Assembly (NCBI RefSeq): GCF_016802725.1
Contig: NC_052679.1
Location: forward strand, 11,008,138-11,072,137
Length of the DNA: 64,000 nucleotides
Source: Solenopsis invicta
Taxonomy: Eukaryota; Arthropoda; Insecta; Hymenoptera; Formicidae
Direction: 5' to 3'
The notes under the pieces were generated by a model. The model had not been told where the DNA came from and did no database searches. It was given only the letters and a program-made list of their open reading frames with translations. This document shows, piece after piece, positions 44,602 to 55,834 of the stretch (positions are counted from its first letter, which is position 1; each line of letters starts with the position of its first letter). Both the position numbers and the translations under genes were made by a program.

Positions 44602-45530
44602 CATGGTGCGTTCCATAAGTAATGCGACCAAATTCATAAAAAACTATTTATTGAATATATTTGTACCAATGGTTAGAAATCTTCAAAATAGCACCCTCCC
44701 GCATCGATACATTTTTGGAGGCGATGCTTCCAGGCCTGGAAGGCATCCTGAAAGGCCTTCTCCGGGATGTCCTTTAGAGCCGATGTCACATGTGCCTGGA
44801 TGTTTGTAATTGTGCCCCAATGTTTTCCTTTCAGGCCTTGTTTTAAACGAGGAAACAAAAAAAAGTCTGCGGGTGCCAGGTCGGGACTGTAGGGAGGCTG
44901 GGAAACCAATGGGGTGTGGGTCTTGGCCAGGAAATCGTTGACAACGAAGGCGCTGTGGCTTGGCGCGTTGTCATGATGCAGCTTCCACGCGTTCTTGATG
45001 TCGCTTCGGCAACGTGTGACCCTTTTTTTCAATTTTTTTAGCACTTCCAAGTAGAAAGCTGCGTTCACAGTGGTCCCTGTAGGTACGAATTCATGGTGAA
45101 CAATGCCTCTGACGTCAAAGAAGACAATGAGCATGGTTTTGATTCTGGATTTGCTCATTCGTCGGTGACTTCCTCTCGGCCCTCCTTGAACGACTTGTGC
45201 CATCGGAAAACTTGTGATTTTGACAAGCAATCACTCCCAAAGGCCTGCTGAATTAATGGCAACGTTTCGGTGGCGGACTTTCCAAGTTTAACGCAGAATT
45301 TGATAGCGTAACGTTGCTCCACAGTACGATCCATCGCGCCGTGTTACGTTAACCTCAAACGCGGTTCACGGGAATGCACGTCCTGACTCTCCTGCTGCTC
45401 GGAAGCGACCGAGACCGGGCGCATTTTGAAGCTAACACTTCCCTCCACCTTTCCCAACAGGTTAGAACACGCTGCGGTGTATCGTCGCGTCAGGAAAAAA
45501 TTGGTCGCATTACTTATGGAACGCACCATG
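44602..45530 (-). mobile_element. Internally deleted mariner with CATGGTGCGTTCCATAAG ends
   Basis: CATGGTGCGTTCCATAAGTA and its inverse are flanked by TA at 44600-44601 and 45531-45532. Length 929 bp. It sits in the N-terminal part of the 4-kb element's transposase. Confidence 0.93.
44673..45333 (-). pseudogene. Mariner transposase lacking its central part
   Basis: The start near 45333 reads MDRTVEQRYAIKFCVKLGKS, then FGSDCLSKSQVFRWHKSFKE. At about 45160 the frame jumps over the missing middle (including the first catalytic Asp) to MSKSRIKTMLIVFFDVRG. From there it is open to the end: LHHDNAPSHSA (second Asp), PYSPDLAPADFFLF (third Asp), and the C terminus GGCYFEDF. Confidence 0.9.
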
Positions 45531-45636
45531 TATTAGGAAAACAATTATGATACATTCAAGCTGCTGCACAAGAATTACGATATTCTCCAAAAACTAAGAG
45601 AATATCAACAATTTCGTTCCTTGTGTAGTCTGACAT

Positions 45637-45889
45637 TGCTAAAGTTACGAAATAAACAAAAAATTTTTTCTAAGTTCAATTTTCACTGAATTCGTGCTGT
45701 TGGAAAAAAGAGCCCAGATTCAATTTAAAGAGATATTACGATTCTTATGGATTATCGTTTCACACTGAGGTAACAACATTAGTTATTTGAATGGCAACCC
45801 CTTATTTCAACAGCAAGAATGGGAAAACAAATTTTGCGTTTAAATATATAATTAACTTCTATGATACAACACAATAAACAACTAGGCAA
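45637..45889. other. Non-coding segment between transposase start and right TIR
   Basis: 5' untranslated and promoter side of the transposase of the 4-kb element; nothing else recognised. Confidence 0.5.
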
Positions 45890-46206
45890 CCTCCACGTAC
45901 ACCTTGAGTAATGCTATGCCGGCGGTACTGTAACTTTCAAGTCTTGTAACTCAAAAAATACTTAACAATAAAACATTTAATTATAGTGTTTTGGAAAGAC
46001 CTCGAGATAAACTACAAAAATGTCATAAAAAATAATTCCATTTAAAAAATTGAAAGTGACCTTCAAGCAACTATTCAAGGTCAAATTAATAACACCATTT
46101 TATGTCTCCCTCGAAACCATGCAACTTTTGTCTGAAACATTTTTACTAAAAATGCTTCATTGAAGAATTATCGAGGTGCGTTTTTTAAAATGGGACACCC
46201 CCCCCC

Positions 46207-46212
46207 CACACG

Positions 46213-46252
<40 letters not shown>
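46207..46252. repeat. (CA)n microsatellite after a C-run
   Basis: C-run at 46198-46207 followed by CACG and CA units. The C-run has overwritten the expected last bases of the right TIR. Confidence 0.95.
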
Positions 46253-46253
<1 letters not shown>

Positions 46254-46256
46254 ACA

Positions 46257-46402
46257 CAGAATGATTATTAATGAATGCTCCCACTTTTTACCATTTGAGC
46301 ATGATTTACCGACGGGTACGTATTTCTAACATATTGTTATATTAGAAATTACAAATGCGTGGTCCGATGGTAAAAAGTGGGAATTCATTAATAATCACCC
46401 TG
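46257..46402. mobile_element. Hairpin MITE with CAGGGTGATTATTAATGAAT-type ends
   Basis: GATTATTAATGAATGCTCCC and GGGAATTCATTAATAATC are inverted, ending CACCCTG before TA. The core CACTTTTTACCA pairs with TGGTAAAAAGTG. Confidence 0.82.
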
Positions 46403-46436
46403 TATATGTTCATTGAGCATTCCATTTCACAGAGTT

Positions 46437-47401
46437 TCCAATCTCATTTATACTTTACATTGCACAGTTCTATTCACTGCACTTTTGATATATAAGTCAA
46501 AATTTTTATTAAGATTTTTAACAATAAAAGAAAGGTAGCCGATTCAATTTTATGATAGAAATTTAGTAATCTACAAAAATTTTCTCACAGGTAATCACAA
46601 AGAATGTTAGAATCACAACAATATTCAGAATGGTTCATATCCATGAAAATGATATGCCTTCTCACTCAAAAAAGTAAATATTTAAATCAGGAAAGTTAGG
46701 AAAGGAAGAACAAGTTTATCAGTGCAAAAAATTATTAGAAATAATTTTTAAGTTATCTATTCGCATTTGGAGCATTATTTTATGAGTTATTCAAGTGTAA
46801 AGTCTGTTACAATAAGCTTCGTGGGAAGTAAAAACTCATTACATGAAAAAAGGTATCTAAACATGTTTGAATTAAAAACAATCAATCACAACATGAATAT
46901 TAATCAAACAATTTACTCATTGATGGATATTATAATTTCGCTTATTTATTTGATTAATTTTATATAATTACTGGGATTATGTTTTTCCCTGTAATGAGTT
47001 TTCACTTCCCATGAATCTTAATGTAACAAATTTAAGACCTGAATAAGTCATAAAATAATGCTCCACATGCAAATAGATGACTTAAAAGTTATTTCTAGTG
47101 CTGGGTTTGCGCTAATAAACCTGTTCTTCCTTCCCTGACCTTCCTGGTTTAAATATTAACCTTTTCGAGTGAGAACGCATATCATTTTCACGGATATGAG
47201 TCATTCTAAACATTGTTGTGATTCTAACATTCTTTGTGCTTACCTGTAAGGAAATTTTTGTAAATCGCTAAATTTCTAATCATAAAATGTTGAATCGGCT
47301 ACCTTCCTCTTATTACTAAAACCTTTAATTAAAATTTTGACTTATTTGTCAAAAGTGAAAAGCACTGTAAAATGTGAAGTATAAATAAAATAAAAAACTC
47401 T
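46437..47401. mobile_element. Palindrome with arms of about 420 bp
   Basis: The left arm (46437-46860, with CACAGAGTTTCCAATC) is the inverse of 46990-47401 at moderate identity, for example GTTAGAATCACAACAATATT versus AACATTGTTGTGATTCTAAC. The loop has no recognisable coding sequence. Confidence 0.75.
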
Positions 47402-47589
47402 GTAAAATATAATCAAATTGAAACACTATAAAACGCGTGATCAGTACAAAATTACCTTTTCAAAAAAAGGTAAAAAAAGGCGTCTATGTGTGTGCGCGCG
47501 CCTAAAAATTTTTATTTTTTTCAATCAAAATAATATGTATTAATATTTTCTACAAAATCTCTTATTCAAATCTAAGTGATATTTACTTA
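47402..47589. other. AT-rich spacer
   Basis: Short GCGCGC run near 47495; nothing else. Confidence 0.5.
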
Positions 47590-47664
47590 AAATAAATATC
47601 TTAAAATTGTGTAATCTAATAAAAATGATACACATTTCTTTAAAAAAATGTATGAAACCTTTAA

Positions 47665-48844
47665 GGGGGCATTACATCCAGAAAGATAAAAAAAATCGAT
47701 TTTTTGATTATTACATATTTATAATGTTTAATATTTCGAGAATGTCTGGTGAAAATTTCAAATCAAAATTCCGAAAAATGATGAAATTATAGCCCGGATA
47801 GCACATTGGCGCGTCAAACCGCGACGCGCGCCGCTAAGATATCATGGTTAGACCACGGCCCGTCCCTTCAGTTTCGTGTCTAATATGTCAGTAAAGACGC
47901 ATTATTGGAGTGCTGTGTTGGTGGCTATACTCAGAATAGCAAAAAAAGTTTTAACAATATAATTTGTAAAATAGCCTCTAAAACAATGCACAGCGGTGCT
48001 ATTACAGTAGAAATTGCTGCAGACCTATTCAACGATGGTATAACTTCAATATTACGAATGAGCACTATGGGCATTTCTCTCGGACCAAATGCACACCAAT
48101 ATGCTACGCGCAAAAATGATCGCCGCATAGCACAAGTCGAAGTACGCGCATAGGAACAGACGAAAGCGCGAATACATCGGCGACAACAAATTAGACGATA
48201 TGTGCATCGCATCTACTGCAGAGGACTTGTATTATGGTCCTGGAATTGACAACTCTGTGTAAGTTAAAAAAATTTCATGTTTCCTTAACAAAAACATATG
48301 TTGAATATTCAAACGCGTTTTTCTCAAAACAACATTTTTTAAACTGGTACCAAAAATATCTCGACAAGCACTGAACCGATTTGCTTGAAATTTATACTAG
48401 CTATTCTACACATAATTATCTATCGCGTATCAGAGAATTTTTTTTTAACCTCTTAGTTTTTGGGGGGGAGCGAGAAAACGAATAAATTTTGTCTTGAAAA
48501 TTGCAACTTTAAGTTTAAACGCCCGCCATTTTGTTAAAACTTGATATTTTTGAAATCGGCCCCGATACGCCAAAGATATTATTATATATTTTAAGATTCC
48601 ATAAACATTTTTTGTTTCAATTAATTTTTGGCGAAAGTACACTTGGTACTGTTTTGGGCAATTTTTTCGGGCTGCCTCTTTATGACACCTCCAATATCTG
48701 TCATTTTGAGCAATTTTTTAATAAAAATATCTTGAAGTTTCTTCAAAATATATATTTTTAACTTAAAAAAACCCAATTCGATAACTCCAACAGTTAAAAA
48801 AAAAAAAATTGCCATTTTTTGGCCTCCTGGGTGTATATGCCCCC
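47665..48844. mobile_element. TTAA-flanked TIR element (Kolobok- or piggyBac-like)
   Basis: Ends GGGGGCATTACATCCAG and GGGTGTATATGCCCCC, flanked by TTAA at 47661-47664 and 48845-48848. The opposite palindrome arm keeps the single empty site (TTTAAAATGCGC read in reverse near 51900). The interior carries a coding relic at 47899-48260. Confidence 0.8.
47899..48260 (+). pseudogene. Relic of a Mutator/Kolobok-type transposase C-terminal region
   Basis: Reads HSGAITVEIAADLFNDGITS, then a MGISLGPNAHQYATRKNDRR core, a stop where more residues are expected, and after a frame change RRQQ and a YGPGI-like end near 48236. Proteins with a SLG(x)xxGPNA motif followed by basic RR(x)QQ helices and GPGI occur in insect proteins annotated as Mutator-like transposase domain. 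The assignment rests on that memory. Only the last third would be present. Confidence 0.5.
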
Positions 48845-49140
48845 TTAAAATGCGCCTATTACAAAGAAAATATACTTTTTCTACAAAAACCCAAGTAGTA
48901 GTATTTGTATTCTACAAATACTAAATAAATACTCAAAGTGTACTATCTTTGTATTTCAATTGAAAAATCTTTCAGTTTTTGTGAACCCAAGTGGTTGTAT
49001 TGGATTGACAACTAAGTAAATGCGGATTTTGTCAATAGACATTCTTTTGTTTTGTCAACGTGTTCAAAGCACTTAACCTATATCGTTTTTTTGTTGTTTG
49101 GACTTTCGCTTTTAATTTAGTAAAAAAATTTTATCAATTA

Positions 49141-50052
49141 TTAGGAGTACAAATTGAAAACCGCCGTTTTCCAGTAGATGGCGCCAGCGGTAAATGCTGG
49201 CGCCAAACGTTAAATCAAAAATTTTAAATGTAAGGTTGGGCATCTGGCAAAAATTCCTTATCATTGCAGTTGTGAATTTTTATCGGCGTTATATATTTTT
49301 TTGTGATCGAAAATGTCGAAATTTGTGCCCAATAAGCGTCATTTGCGGGAAGTTTTGCTTTTTGCCTTCAATTCGAAAAAATCTGCGGCTGAGGCGCGTC
49401 GAATGATTGTAAAAACTTATGGTGAGGCTTCCATTAGTGAAAGAACGTGTCGAGAATGGTTTCAACGCTACAAAAGTGGTGATTTTGGCATAAAGGACAA
49501 GGAGCGTCCCGGATCGGTGAAAAAGTTTGAAGGCGCAAAGTTAGAGGTATTATTGGGGTGAAACCATCACAGAACGTCGCTATCAAGCACAACTAATGCG
49601 TTTGAGCCAAGCATTGCAGGAAAAACAGTCACAATATGAGCAAATACATGAAAAAGTGATGTTGCTGCACGACAACGCTCGGCCACATGTTGCTCAGGTC
49701 GTTAAAACCTATCTGGAAACATTGAAATGGGACGTCTTACCTCATCCGCCATATTCTCCTGACATCGCTCCTTCAGATTACCACTTGTTCCGATCAATGG
49801 GCATCATCCAGGCGCATGGCCTGGCTGAGCAGCACTTCCATTATTACGAAGAGGCCAAAAACTGGGTCGATTCGTGGATCGCCGCAAAAGACGAGCAGTT
49901 TTTTCGACGCGGGATTCGTATGCTGCCCGAAAGGTGGGAAAAAGTAGTGGCCAGCGATGGACAATACTTTCAAGAATAAGTATGTAACCATTTTTCAACA
50001 ATCAATCCTCAAATTTTGACAAAAAACGGCGGTTTTCAATTTGTACTCCTAA
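49141..50052 (+). mobile_element. Mariner, TTAGGAGT family, internally deleted
   Basis: Ends identical to 29571-30856 and flanked by TA. Length 912 bp against 1286 bp. The missing part corresponds to about 30000-30370 of the full copy. A 15-bp insertion (GGGCATCATCCAGGC) occurs near 49799 relative to that copy. Confidence 0.94.
49313..49979 (+). pseudogene. Mariner transposase with central deletion
   Basis: ATG at 49313 (MSKFVPNKRHLREVLLFAFN) opens the N-terminal helix-turn-helix half to a stop at 49559. The C-terminal half resumes in another frame at 49596 (MRLSQALQEKQSQYEQIHEK) with LLHDNARP and YSPDIAPSDYHLF, ending QYFQE at 49979. The first catalytic Asp is lost in the deletion. Confidence 0.93.
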
Positions 50053-50087
50053 TAGTTATTTAGTTTCGTTTTTATCCCAATTTAAAA

Positions 50088-50275
50088 ATGGAAGAACAAG
50101 ACGCGCATTTCAGACATATTTTATTGTATTATTTCCGAAAAGGCAAGAACGCATCGCAAACACACAACAAGTTATGTGTCGTATGGGAATAAAGCCTTTA
50201 AAAAAAAGCAGTGTCAAAATTGGTTTGCCAAATTTCATTCTGGTGATTTTTTGCTGATTTTTAAATTAGGGTAAA
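50088..50275 (+). pseudogene. Mariner transposase N-terminal relic at the palindrome centre
   Basis: ATG at 50088 reads MEEQDAHFRHILLYYFRKGK, then NASQTHNKLC, and after one frameshift YGNKAFKKKQCQNWFAKFHS. This is the first helix-turn-helix of an irritans-type mariner and differs from all other mariners in the window. The gene stops at the arm boundary. Confidence 0.8.
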
Positions 50276-50487
50276 AACAAAACTAAATAACTAATCAATA
50301 AAATTTTTTTACTAAATTAAAGGCGGAAGTCCAAACAACAAGAAAACAATATAGGTTAAAATGTTTTGAACACGTTGACAAAACAAAAGAATGTGCTAAG
50401 ACCATCTCTATTAACAAAATCCGCAATCACTTAGTTACCAATCAAATATTTAATTTCAATAAGTTTTAATGGAATATATAACATTTA

Positions 50488-51114
50488 CAGTATAATTAGA
50501 GGCCAAGATAAGCAAGACAGTTGATTTAAATAATTCGTTAGAATCTAACAAGATTTCGAGTGCGGTACGTTTCGGTTTAACTTAACCTTCTTCAGCCGCA
50601 AAAATAACATTAAACTGTCATAATAAAGAATTCACACGATATATAGCGCATGTCAGAAAAAAACCATCTGTTGTAGATAACATTAAATTGTCATAATTAA
50701 GCATTCGCACGGTATTTAACGCATGTCAAAAATCCACCCGTTGTTATTATGTGTAAGAATGTATATAACTGATTCTACGGTGCCTCACGAGATCAGTCTA
50801 AGTCCTTGTACGATTGATTATCATGTAATTAATAAGTAGACAGAACCTGCTGCCCAATTGTAACAAACTAGACACAGGTTCTATAGTACAGGTATAGAAT
50901 ATTGTGTTAAGTTTAAGAACAATTTGTTGTTTGTTTTTGGGATGGGTTCTATTGGTTGTTCTGCGAATTTTCTTGGGTCTATTTCTAAGTTGATTATTTT
51001 ACTGTTACCATGATCTGTTGTGTTTTAAAAAAATAATTTTGTTTTATTGTTTAGATTCTAATAAATTATTTAAATCAACAACTGTCTTGGTCGTCTTGGC
51101 CTCTAATTATACTG
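50488..51114. mobile_element. TIR element with CAGTATAATTAGAGGCC ends
   Basis: CAGTATAATTAGAGGCCAAG and CTTGGCCTCTAATTATACTG are perfect inverses at the edges, and inner blocks (GTTGATTTAAATAATT) also pair. It contains TACGTTTCGGTTTAACTTAA followed by CCTTCTTCAGCC, a stem-loop motif like that in 21165-21494. Confidence 0.85.
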
Positions 51115-51144
51115 TGATTTATAATACAAGCGCAAAACTATATC

Positions 51145-51735
51145 TTTGAACATAACATTTAATTTAAAAGAATTACAGAGGAAACAGTACAAAATAAGAA
51201 AATTTTATTGAAATAAAAAATTTTTAATGCACAAAAACATGGCGCTGTTAGATAAGAAAAGCAATGAGAAAAATTGAATAATTTTTATACAAAACCTAAT
51301 TACTACTATCTCTCTTATCATTAAAAATCGTCCAACCCAAGTGGTATTTAATTGAAAATAAATAATATATTAAAATTTTGTAATATAATTCATCCTAAAT
51401 AATTTATATTTTAACAAAAATGAGAAAATTTTATTGAAATAAATAATTTTTAATAATCTTTATTTTTTTAATAAAATCCAAGTGGTGATATCTTAAGTTT
51501 AATTTACGATGTTACTTAAATGTTAAAGAAACTAAAGCTTATTTTGTAAATTGCTTTTATAACACATCCTTTACAAGTGTTAGACTTATTGCATTCTTTC
51601 TTATGTCTTTTCTGCTTTTTCTATCTAGCAGCGCCATGTTTTTGTTCATTACAAACTTATTACTTTTTATTTCAATAAAATTTTCTCATTTTGTACTGTT
51701 TCCTCTTTAATTCTTTTAAATTAAATGTTATATAT
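51145..51735. mobile_element. Short-arm inverted repeat element
   Basis: CATTTAATTTAAAAGAATTA and its inverse at 51706-51726, plus ACATGGCGCTG and CAGCGCCATGT blocks, form arms of about 130 bp around an AT-rich loop. Confidence 0.65.
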
Positions 51736-51987
51736 GCCATTGAAACTTATTGAAATTAAATACAACCACTTGGGTTAAAACTGAAAGATTTTTTAATGGA
51801 AATACAAAGATAGTATACTTTGAGTACTTACTTAGTATTTGTAAAATACAAATACTACCATTTGGGTTTTGTGGAAAGAGTATATTCTCTTTATAATATG
51901 CGCATTTTAAAGATTTCATACATTAAAAAAAAACGCATATCATTTTTATTAGATTACACAATTTCAAGATGTTTTATTCTTTTTAAC

Positions 51988-53178
51988 GCCATAGTGAGAT
52001 AAAAATGATCATTTTTGATACTTTTCTAAGAAATCTGAGGTGATAGAGCAATTTGCTTACCAGATTCGTGTTCAGCGCGTAAAAATACATGGAAAATGGT
52101 AACTTTTATTCAAACAACAGAAAAGAAGTCTAAAAACGGCGCCCGGTGTTATGAAAAACCATCACTTTCAACCCTTTAAATCTTCGAAACCGCGCTTATG
52201 TTCATCTTAAAATTTCTCCGGGATTAATGTTCCATAATATTGTACTATTTGGTATAAAAAAAAGTTTGAAATTCGAGGTCCAAAAAATGGACCAAAAAAC
52301 AGGTCTTTTTGGCATCAATCTTTATTTGACGATTCCACATTGCATTTTTTTATTTATAATATTTAAAAAAATTACGATATTGTCATTTAATAGTAACATT
52401 TTTAAGTTTTTATTTAACTCAAGTTAATTTAATCTTAATATAACTTTCAACCAAGTTAGTTTATTTCGTTCATGTAATTTTTAACATAATAAAGTAATTT
52501 TTAATTATTTTTAAAACCATTAATTTTAATTTAGTTTAAAAAACATGTTAATTTATTATATTCTCTCATTACCTACCGGACATAAGAAGAGAAAAGTTCT
52601 TCATTCTTGCAATTTTTTGGAACCAAGGGGATATTTCTAATATGTAACAATTCGTGACATCTATGAAGTGGCACATTATGTCCTCAATTCGGAAATCATT
52701 TAAATTCTGAAAAAAATATAGAAAATAAATAAGAAAATAATACTTTAATAAAAAAATTTGAATACAATTTTAATGAAACTTTGATTAAATTTCAACATTT
52801 TGTATCACTTTGAAATGTTTTAAGTGATTTCATCAAAAGAGTCATGCCAAAAAGACTTGTTTTTTGGCCCATTTTTTGGACCTCAAATTTTAAACTTTTT
52901 TTTATGCCAAATAGTACAATATTATGGAACATTAATCCCGGAGAAATTTTAAGATGAACATAAACGCGGTTCCGGAGATATAAAAGGTTGAAAGTGATGG
53001 TTTCTCATAACAGGTCGCCGTTTTTAGACTTCTTTTCTGTTATTCAAATAAAAGTTACCATTTTCCATGTATTTTAGCACGCTAAACACAAATCCAGTAA
53101 TCAAATTGCTCTATCACGTTAAATTTCTTAGAAAAGTGTCAAAAATGATCATTTTTATCTCACTGTGGCATTAAAAAA
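51988..53178. mobile_element. Foldback element with arms of about 345 bp, TTAA at both edges
   Basis: CGCCATAGTGAGATAAAAATG near 51988 and the inverse ending at 53178 are flanked by TTAA. The arms match through CTTTTCTGTTGTTTGAATAA-type blocks and end near AGTCTTTTTGGCAT. The loop (about 52330-52820) is AT-rich and non-coding. Confidence 0.8.
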
Positions 53179-53814
53179 ATCCATTTCTATCAATCTAAAA
53201 ATCTATCTAAAAAAAAAAATATATATATACATGTATAAAACAAAGTGAAACATTGCTTCTTGTGGATTTTTATCCCAGATTGAAATATGACCTTAGTTTT
53301 CGTCTAGTATAAAAACTCCTCGAAATAGACGAAGTTGAAGTGACATGTGACACTGCCTTTCATGGATCGAGATGCTTTTCTACTGAGAATCCCCTTGTCT
53401 CACAGATTGGGTTGCTTTTTTAATGTGAGTCCCCTTGCCTCTCATTATGGAGGGTTGTTTTGTGAATCGTAATAGATACATTGTATATTTCAGGATTGGA
53501 TATTTGTATCCTATGATATTAAGCAAATACAAGGAATATAATTATCATTACATGATTGCATACAATTGTCATTACATGACTGCAATAAACTGTAGTCCAA
53601 ACACCACTTTGACAAGTACAATAGTACTCATGAATACGTCATGTAACAAGACTTTATTTTTCAGGGTGCTTTATAAAGCATGCCTCCTCCCCTCCATAAT
53701 AACGGTAAATAGTAGATCGTTTATTTTCTAAACAATGAATCAATACAATAAAATATACCCTCAATATTATATAAACTTCAGCCACGTATTTTTCCTTATG
53801 CAATATACCCTGAC
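53179..53814. other. Unassigned sequence
   Basis: No hairpin or gene recognised. A CAATTGTCATTACATGA-type block is repeated near 53540 and 53570. Confidence 0.4.
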
Positions 53815-53965
53815 TGGAAATAATCACTTTCAACCCTTTATATCTCCGGAACGGCGCTCATCTTAAAATTTCTCTAGGATTAATGTTTCATTACATAAAA
53901 TACTATTTGGCATAAAAAAAGTTTAAAATTCAAGGTCCAAGAAATGGGTCAAATTTGGCATTACT
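53815..53965. mobile_element. Partial copy of the 51988-53178 arm
   Basis: TCACTTTCAACCCTTTATAT through GGTCCAAGAAATGG corresponds to part of the arm near 52165-52290. Confidence 0.75.
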
Positions 53966-54397
53966 CTTTTACTAAAAATTTAGTAATTAATTTAATTTTA
54001 GTAAAATGTCATAATTACAAGATTTTTCATTAAAATTTCATTAAAAACTTGTTACAAGTTCAATAAAATATTGTGGATTTATCATTACAAATGTATACAA
54101 TTTTTTGTTTCATCAAAAATTCATTACAATTTCAAAATTTTCTTTTGATAAAACTTTGGATGAGCTACCTCACCCTCAATAAACTTGACTTTTACAGACT
54201 TTTACAAAAATTTTTTTTACTAGAGAATTTGATGTGTATATTTATTCACTATTCATAAATTTCACATAAATAGTTAATTGAAAATTTTTAACTAGCTGAA
54301 ATCATAAATTATTCAGTTTAGAATGTTTTACATTTATGATCTAAACTTTATTTTTATTACAATAAAAGACACCAAAGTACAGTACTCTCAAATAGTC

Positions 54398-54548
54398 AAG
54401 TAATCAACTATTAGTGGGCTAATAAAAGTAACTGCAATTGTTGGCACGTAGAATTAATAATTTTATTAATTTCAAAAACGCGTTTTTGTTAATTCTACGC
54501 ACCAACAACATGATTACTCTTATTAGCCCACTAAATAGTTGATTACTT
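54398..54548. mobile_element. Hairpin MITE, about 150 bp
   Basis: TAATCAACTATTAGTGGGCTA and TAGCCCACTAAATAGTTGAT pair, with inner TTGTTGGCACGTAGAATTA pairing with TAATTCTACGCACCAACAA. Confidence 0.8.
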
Positions 54549-55505
54549 TATTTTTGTCATGATAAAAATAATTGACTTTTTTTTGTAAAGTTTTAAAATT
54601 TCAATAAAATTTGATAAAATTTCTATTACATTTTGTTGAATTTTATAATTGTTACATCTTGACAAATAATTGCCAATTTCATAAAAAATTTATGTGTTTC
54701 AATAAAATGTAAGTAATTCATTATCTGTAATGTTTTGTAATTTCATAAAAAATTCATTACAATTGCAATAAAAACTCATTATTTTAGAGTATTAATATCT
54801 TATTATTCAAATTCCATTACTTTTACATTAAATTCTCATTAAATTTTTTATTAAATAAGAGAAACAATCTTTTCAAAATATCATTAAAATTTCATTGTAC
54901 ATTAATTAAAGTTTCATTAAGTTTACTAAAATGTTAAATTTGCTGAAATTTCATTAAAATTTCTATATAGGATCAAAATCTTGTGACCAATTTGAACAAT
55001 TCAGGCAACTAACTAATGTGATTAGTGAATTCTGTTTAACAAGTAAGACACCATTTTCTAGCATTGTAGACATAAGGATTTAATATATAGTGAATTCAGT
55101 CACTTAAACTACTTGTTAATTAGTGTATATCAAAGACTATTACATATAGAATATCTAAATACAATAGCATAATATAATCAATTTCCAATGAAATAATATA
55201 TAAATATTCTATTAAATAATGCGATAGTATTATTACTGGGTATTTAATTATTTAAAATATTTATCTGCTTTTGCATTGAACTTTGCTAATTTCATGTAGT
55301 AGTTTTTAATATGCACCAATCTGATGTAATAACTAAATTTGCCAATAAGAAATTGATTGTATACTGATATACAAAATTATTTCTATCTTAAGAATAACTG
55401 ACTTTTTGGTCAGTGTTTTATTAAAGGATTAAAGTTTTTTTACTCAGTATGGAGTATACTATCTATATGTAAACACTGAATCTTTTATAACATCTTGTAG
55501 ATTTA
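54549..55505. other. AT-rich sequence with recurrent TTTCATTA motifs
   Basis: From about 53960 to 54980 the sequence repeats TTTCATTAAAATTTC-like words without fixed period. After that, plain AT-rich sequence. Within the proposed gene intron; no exon seen. Confidence 0.5.
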
Positions 55506-55752
55506 TTACCATATTACCATTTTATAATTTTTCTTTGGTACCTTTAAAGCCACTGTTAATTCCATGTTAAAGGAAATTGTTTTTGTCACCACTTTAGCTG
55601 TATACATATAAATATCATTGTTTAACCATTTTCTATCAACATCTTTAAATGTTATTCCTGTCACTTGACTGGTAATTTCACACAATTTAGCTGTGTACTT
55701 GGTAGACAAGACTTCTGATGGTTTTTGATCGTCATCGTCGGAAGGCAGTATG
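55506..55752 (-). CDS. Second exon of the CENP-P-like gene (3' border uncertain)
   Basis: A TAATTGTAG acceptor precedes 55752. The frame reads ILPSDDDDQKPSEVLSTKYT, AKLCEITSQVTGITFKDVDR, a segment with WLNNDIYMYTAKVV and then TKTISFNMELTVALK. The SQ(V)TGI motif followed by a strand with F.(M)EL resembles the start of the first RWD fold of CENP-P (STLTGI...VTFQLEF in the human protein, from memory). Possible donors are GTACCA near 55540 after ALK and GTAATA near 55518 or 55509. If no donor is used, the frame ends at TAA at 55506. Acidic DDDD linker before the fold. Confidence 0.7.
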
Positions 55753-55834
55753 CTACAATTATTGGACAAATGGCAAAATAATAAAAATGAAAGGTTTAGT
55801 TACATATGATATTTAACTCAATTTAGTTAATTAC
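55753..55834 (-). other. Short intron 1 of the CENP-P-like gene (82 bp)
   Basis: GTAATT donor at 55834-55829 and TTGTAG acceptor ending at 55753. Removing it joins AC|C as a threonine codon and keeps the frame open. Confidence 0.78.

Larger units (their letters stand above)
42888..45636 (-). pseudogene. DD(41)D-type IS630/mariner transposase broken by two insertions
   Basis: The start at 45636 reads MSDYTRNEIVDILLVFGEYR. The gene is interrupted by a mariner (44602-45530), continues through ERREKQRPNVRRPRCRINVS and the helix-turn-helix NPHILLRDITKQFGIPKSTA to the first Asp in FLDEAIFH. After the hairpin at 43294-44081 it resumes with FGENVNSANYLHFLEHELPV, the second Asp in HDGAPAHRS and the third in RSPDLTCPDFFLWG. 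It ends FERQIQLCI with TAG at 42890-42888. I count 41 residues between the second and third Asp. Total coding length without insertions is about 340 codons. A few stops are also present, for example after EYRNSCAAA. It probably mobilised this TIR family before it was broken. Confidence 0.85.
47590..51985. mobile_element. 4.4-kb palindrome with mariner relic at its centre
   Basis: The arms start AATTGTGTAATCTAATAAAA (47604) and return as TTTTATTAGATTACACAATT (51945). They stay paired through CCCAAGTGGTTGTATT versus AATACAACCACTTGGG and CTTAACCTATATCG-type blocks up to the centre at 50060-50270. Four later insertions lie in the arms: 47665-48844, 49141-50052, 50488-51114 and 51145-51735. Confidence 0.8.

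Noticed and set aside
46767..46967. 66-residue frame ending in a hydrophobic stretch
   Set aside because: Lies across the loop of a palindrome; hydrophobicity follows from AT-rich codons.
54073..54258. Possible middle exon of the CENP-P-like gene
   Set aside because: On the wrong strand and composed of AT-rich codons. No acceptor and donor pair of matching phase was found on the minus strand in 52-55.5 kb.
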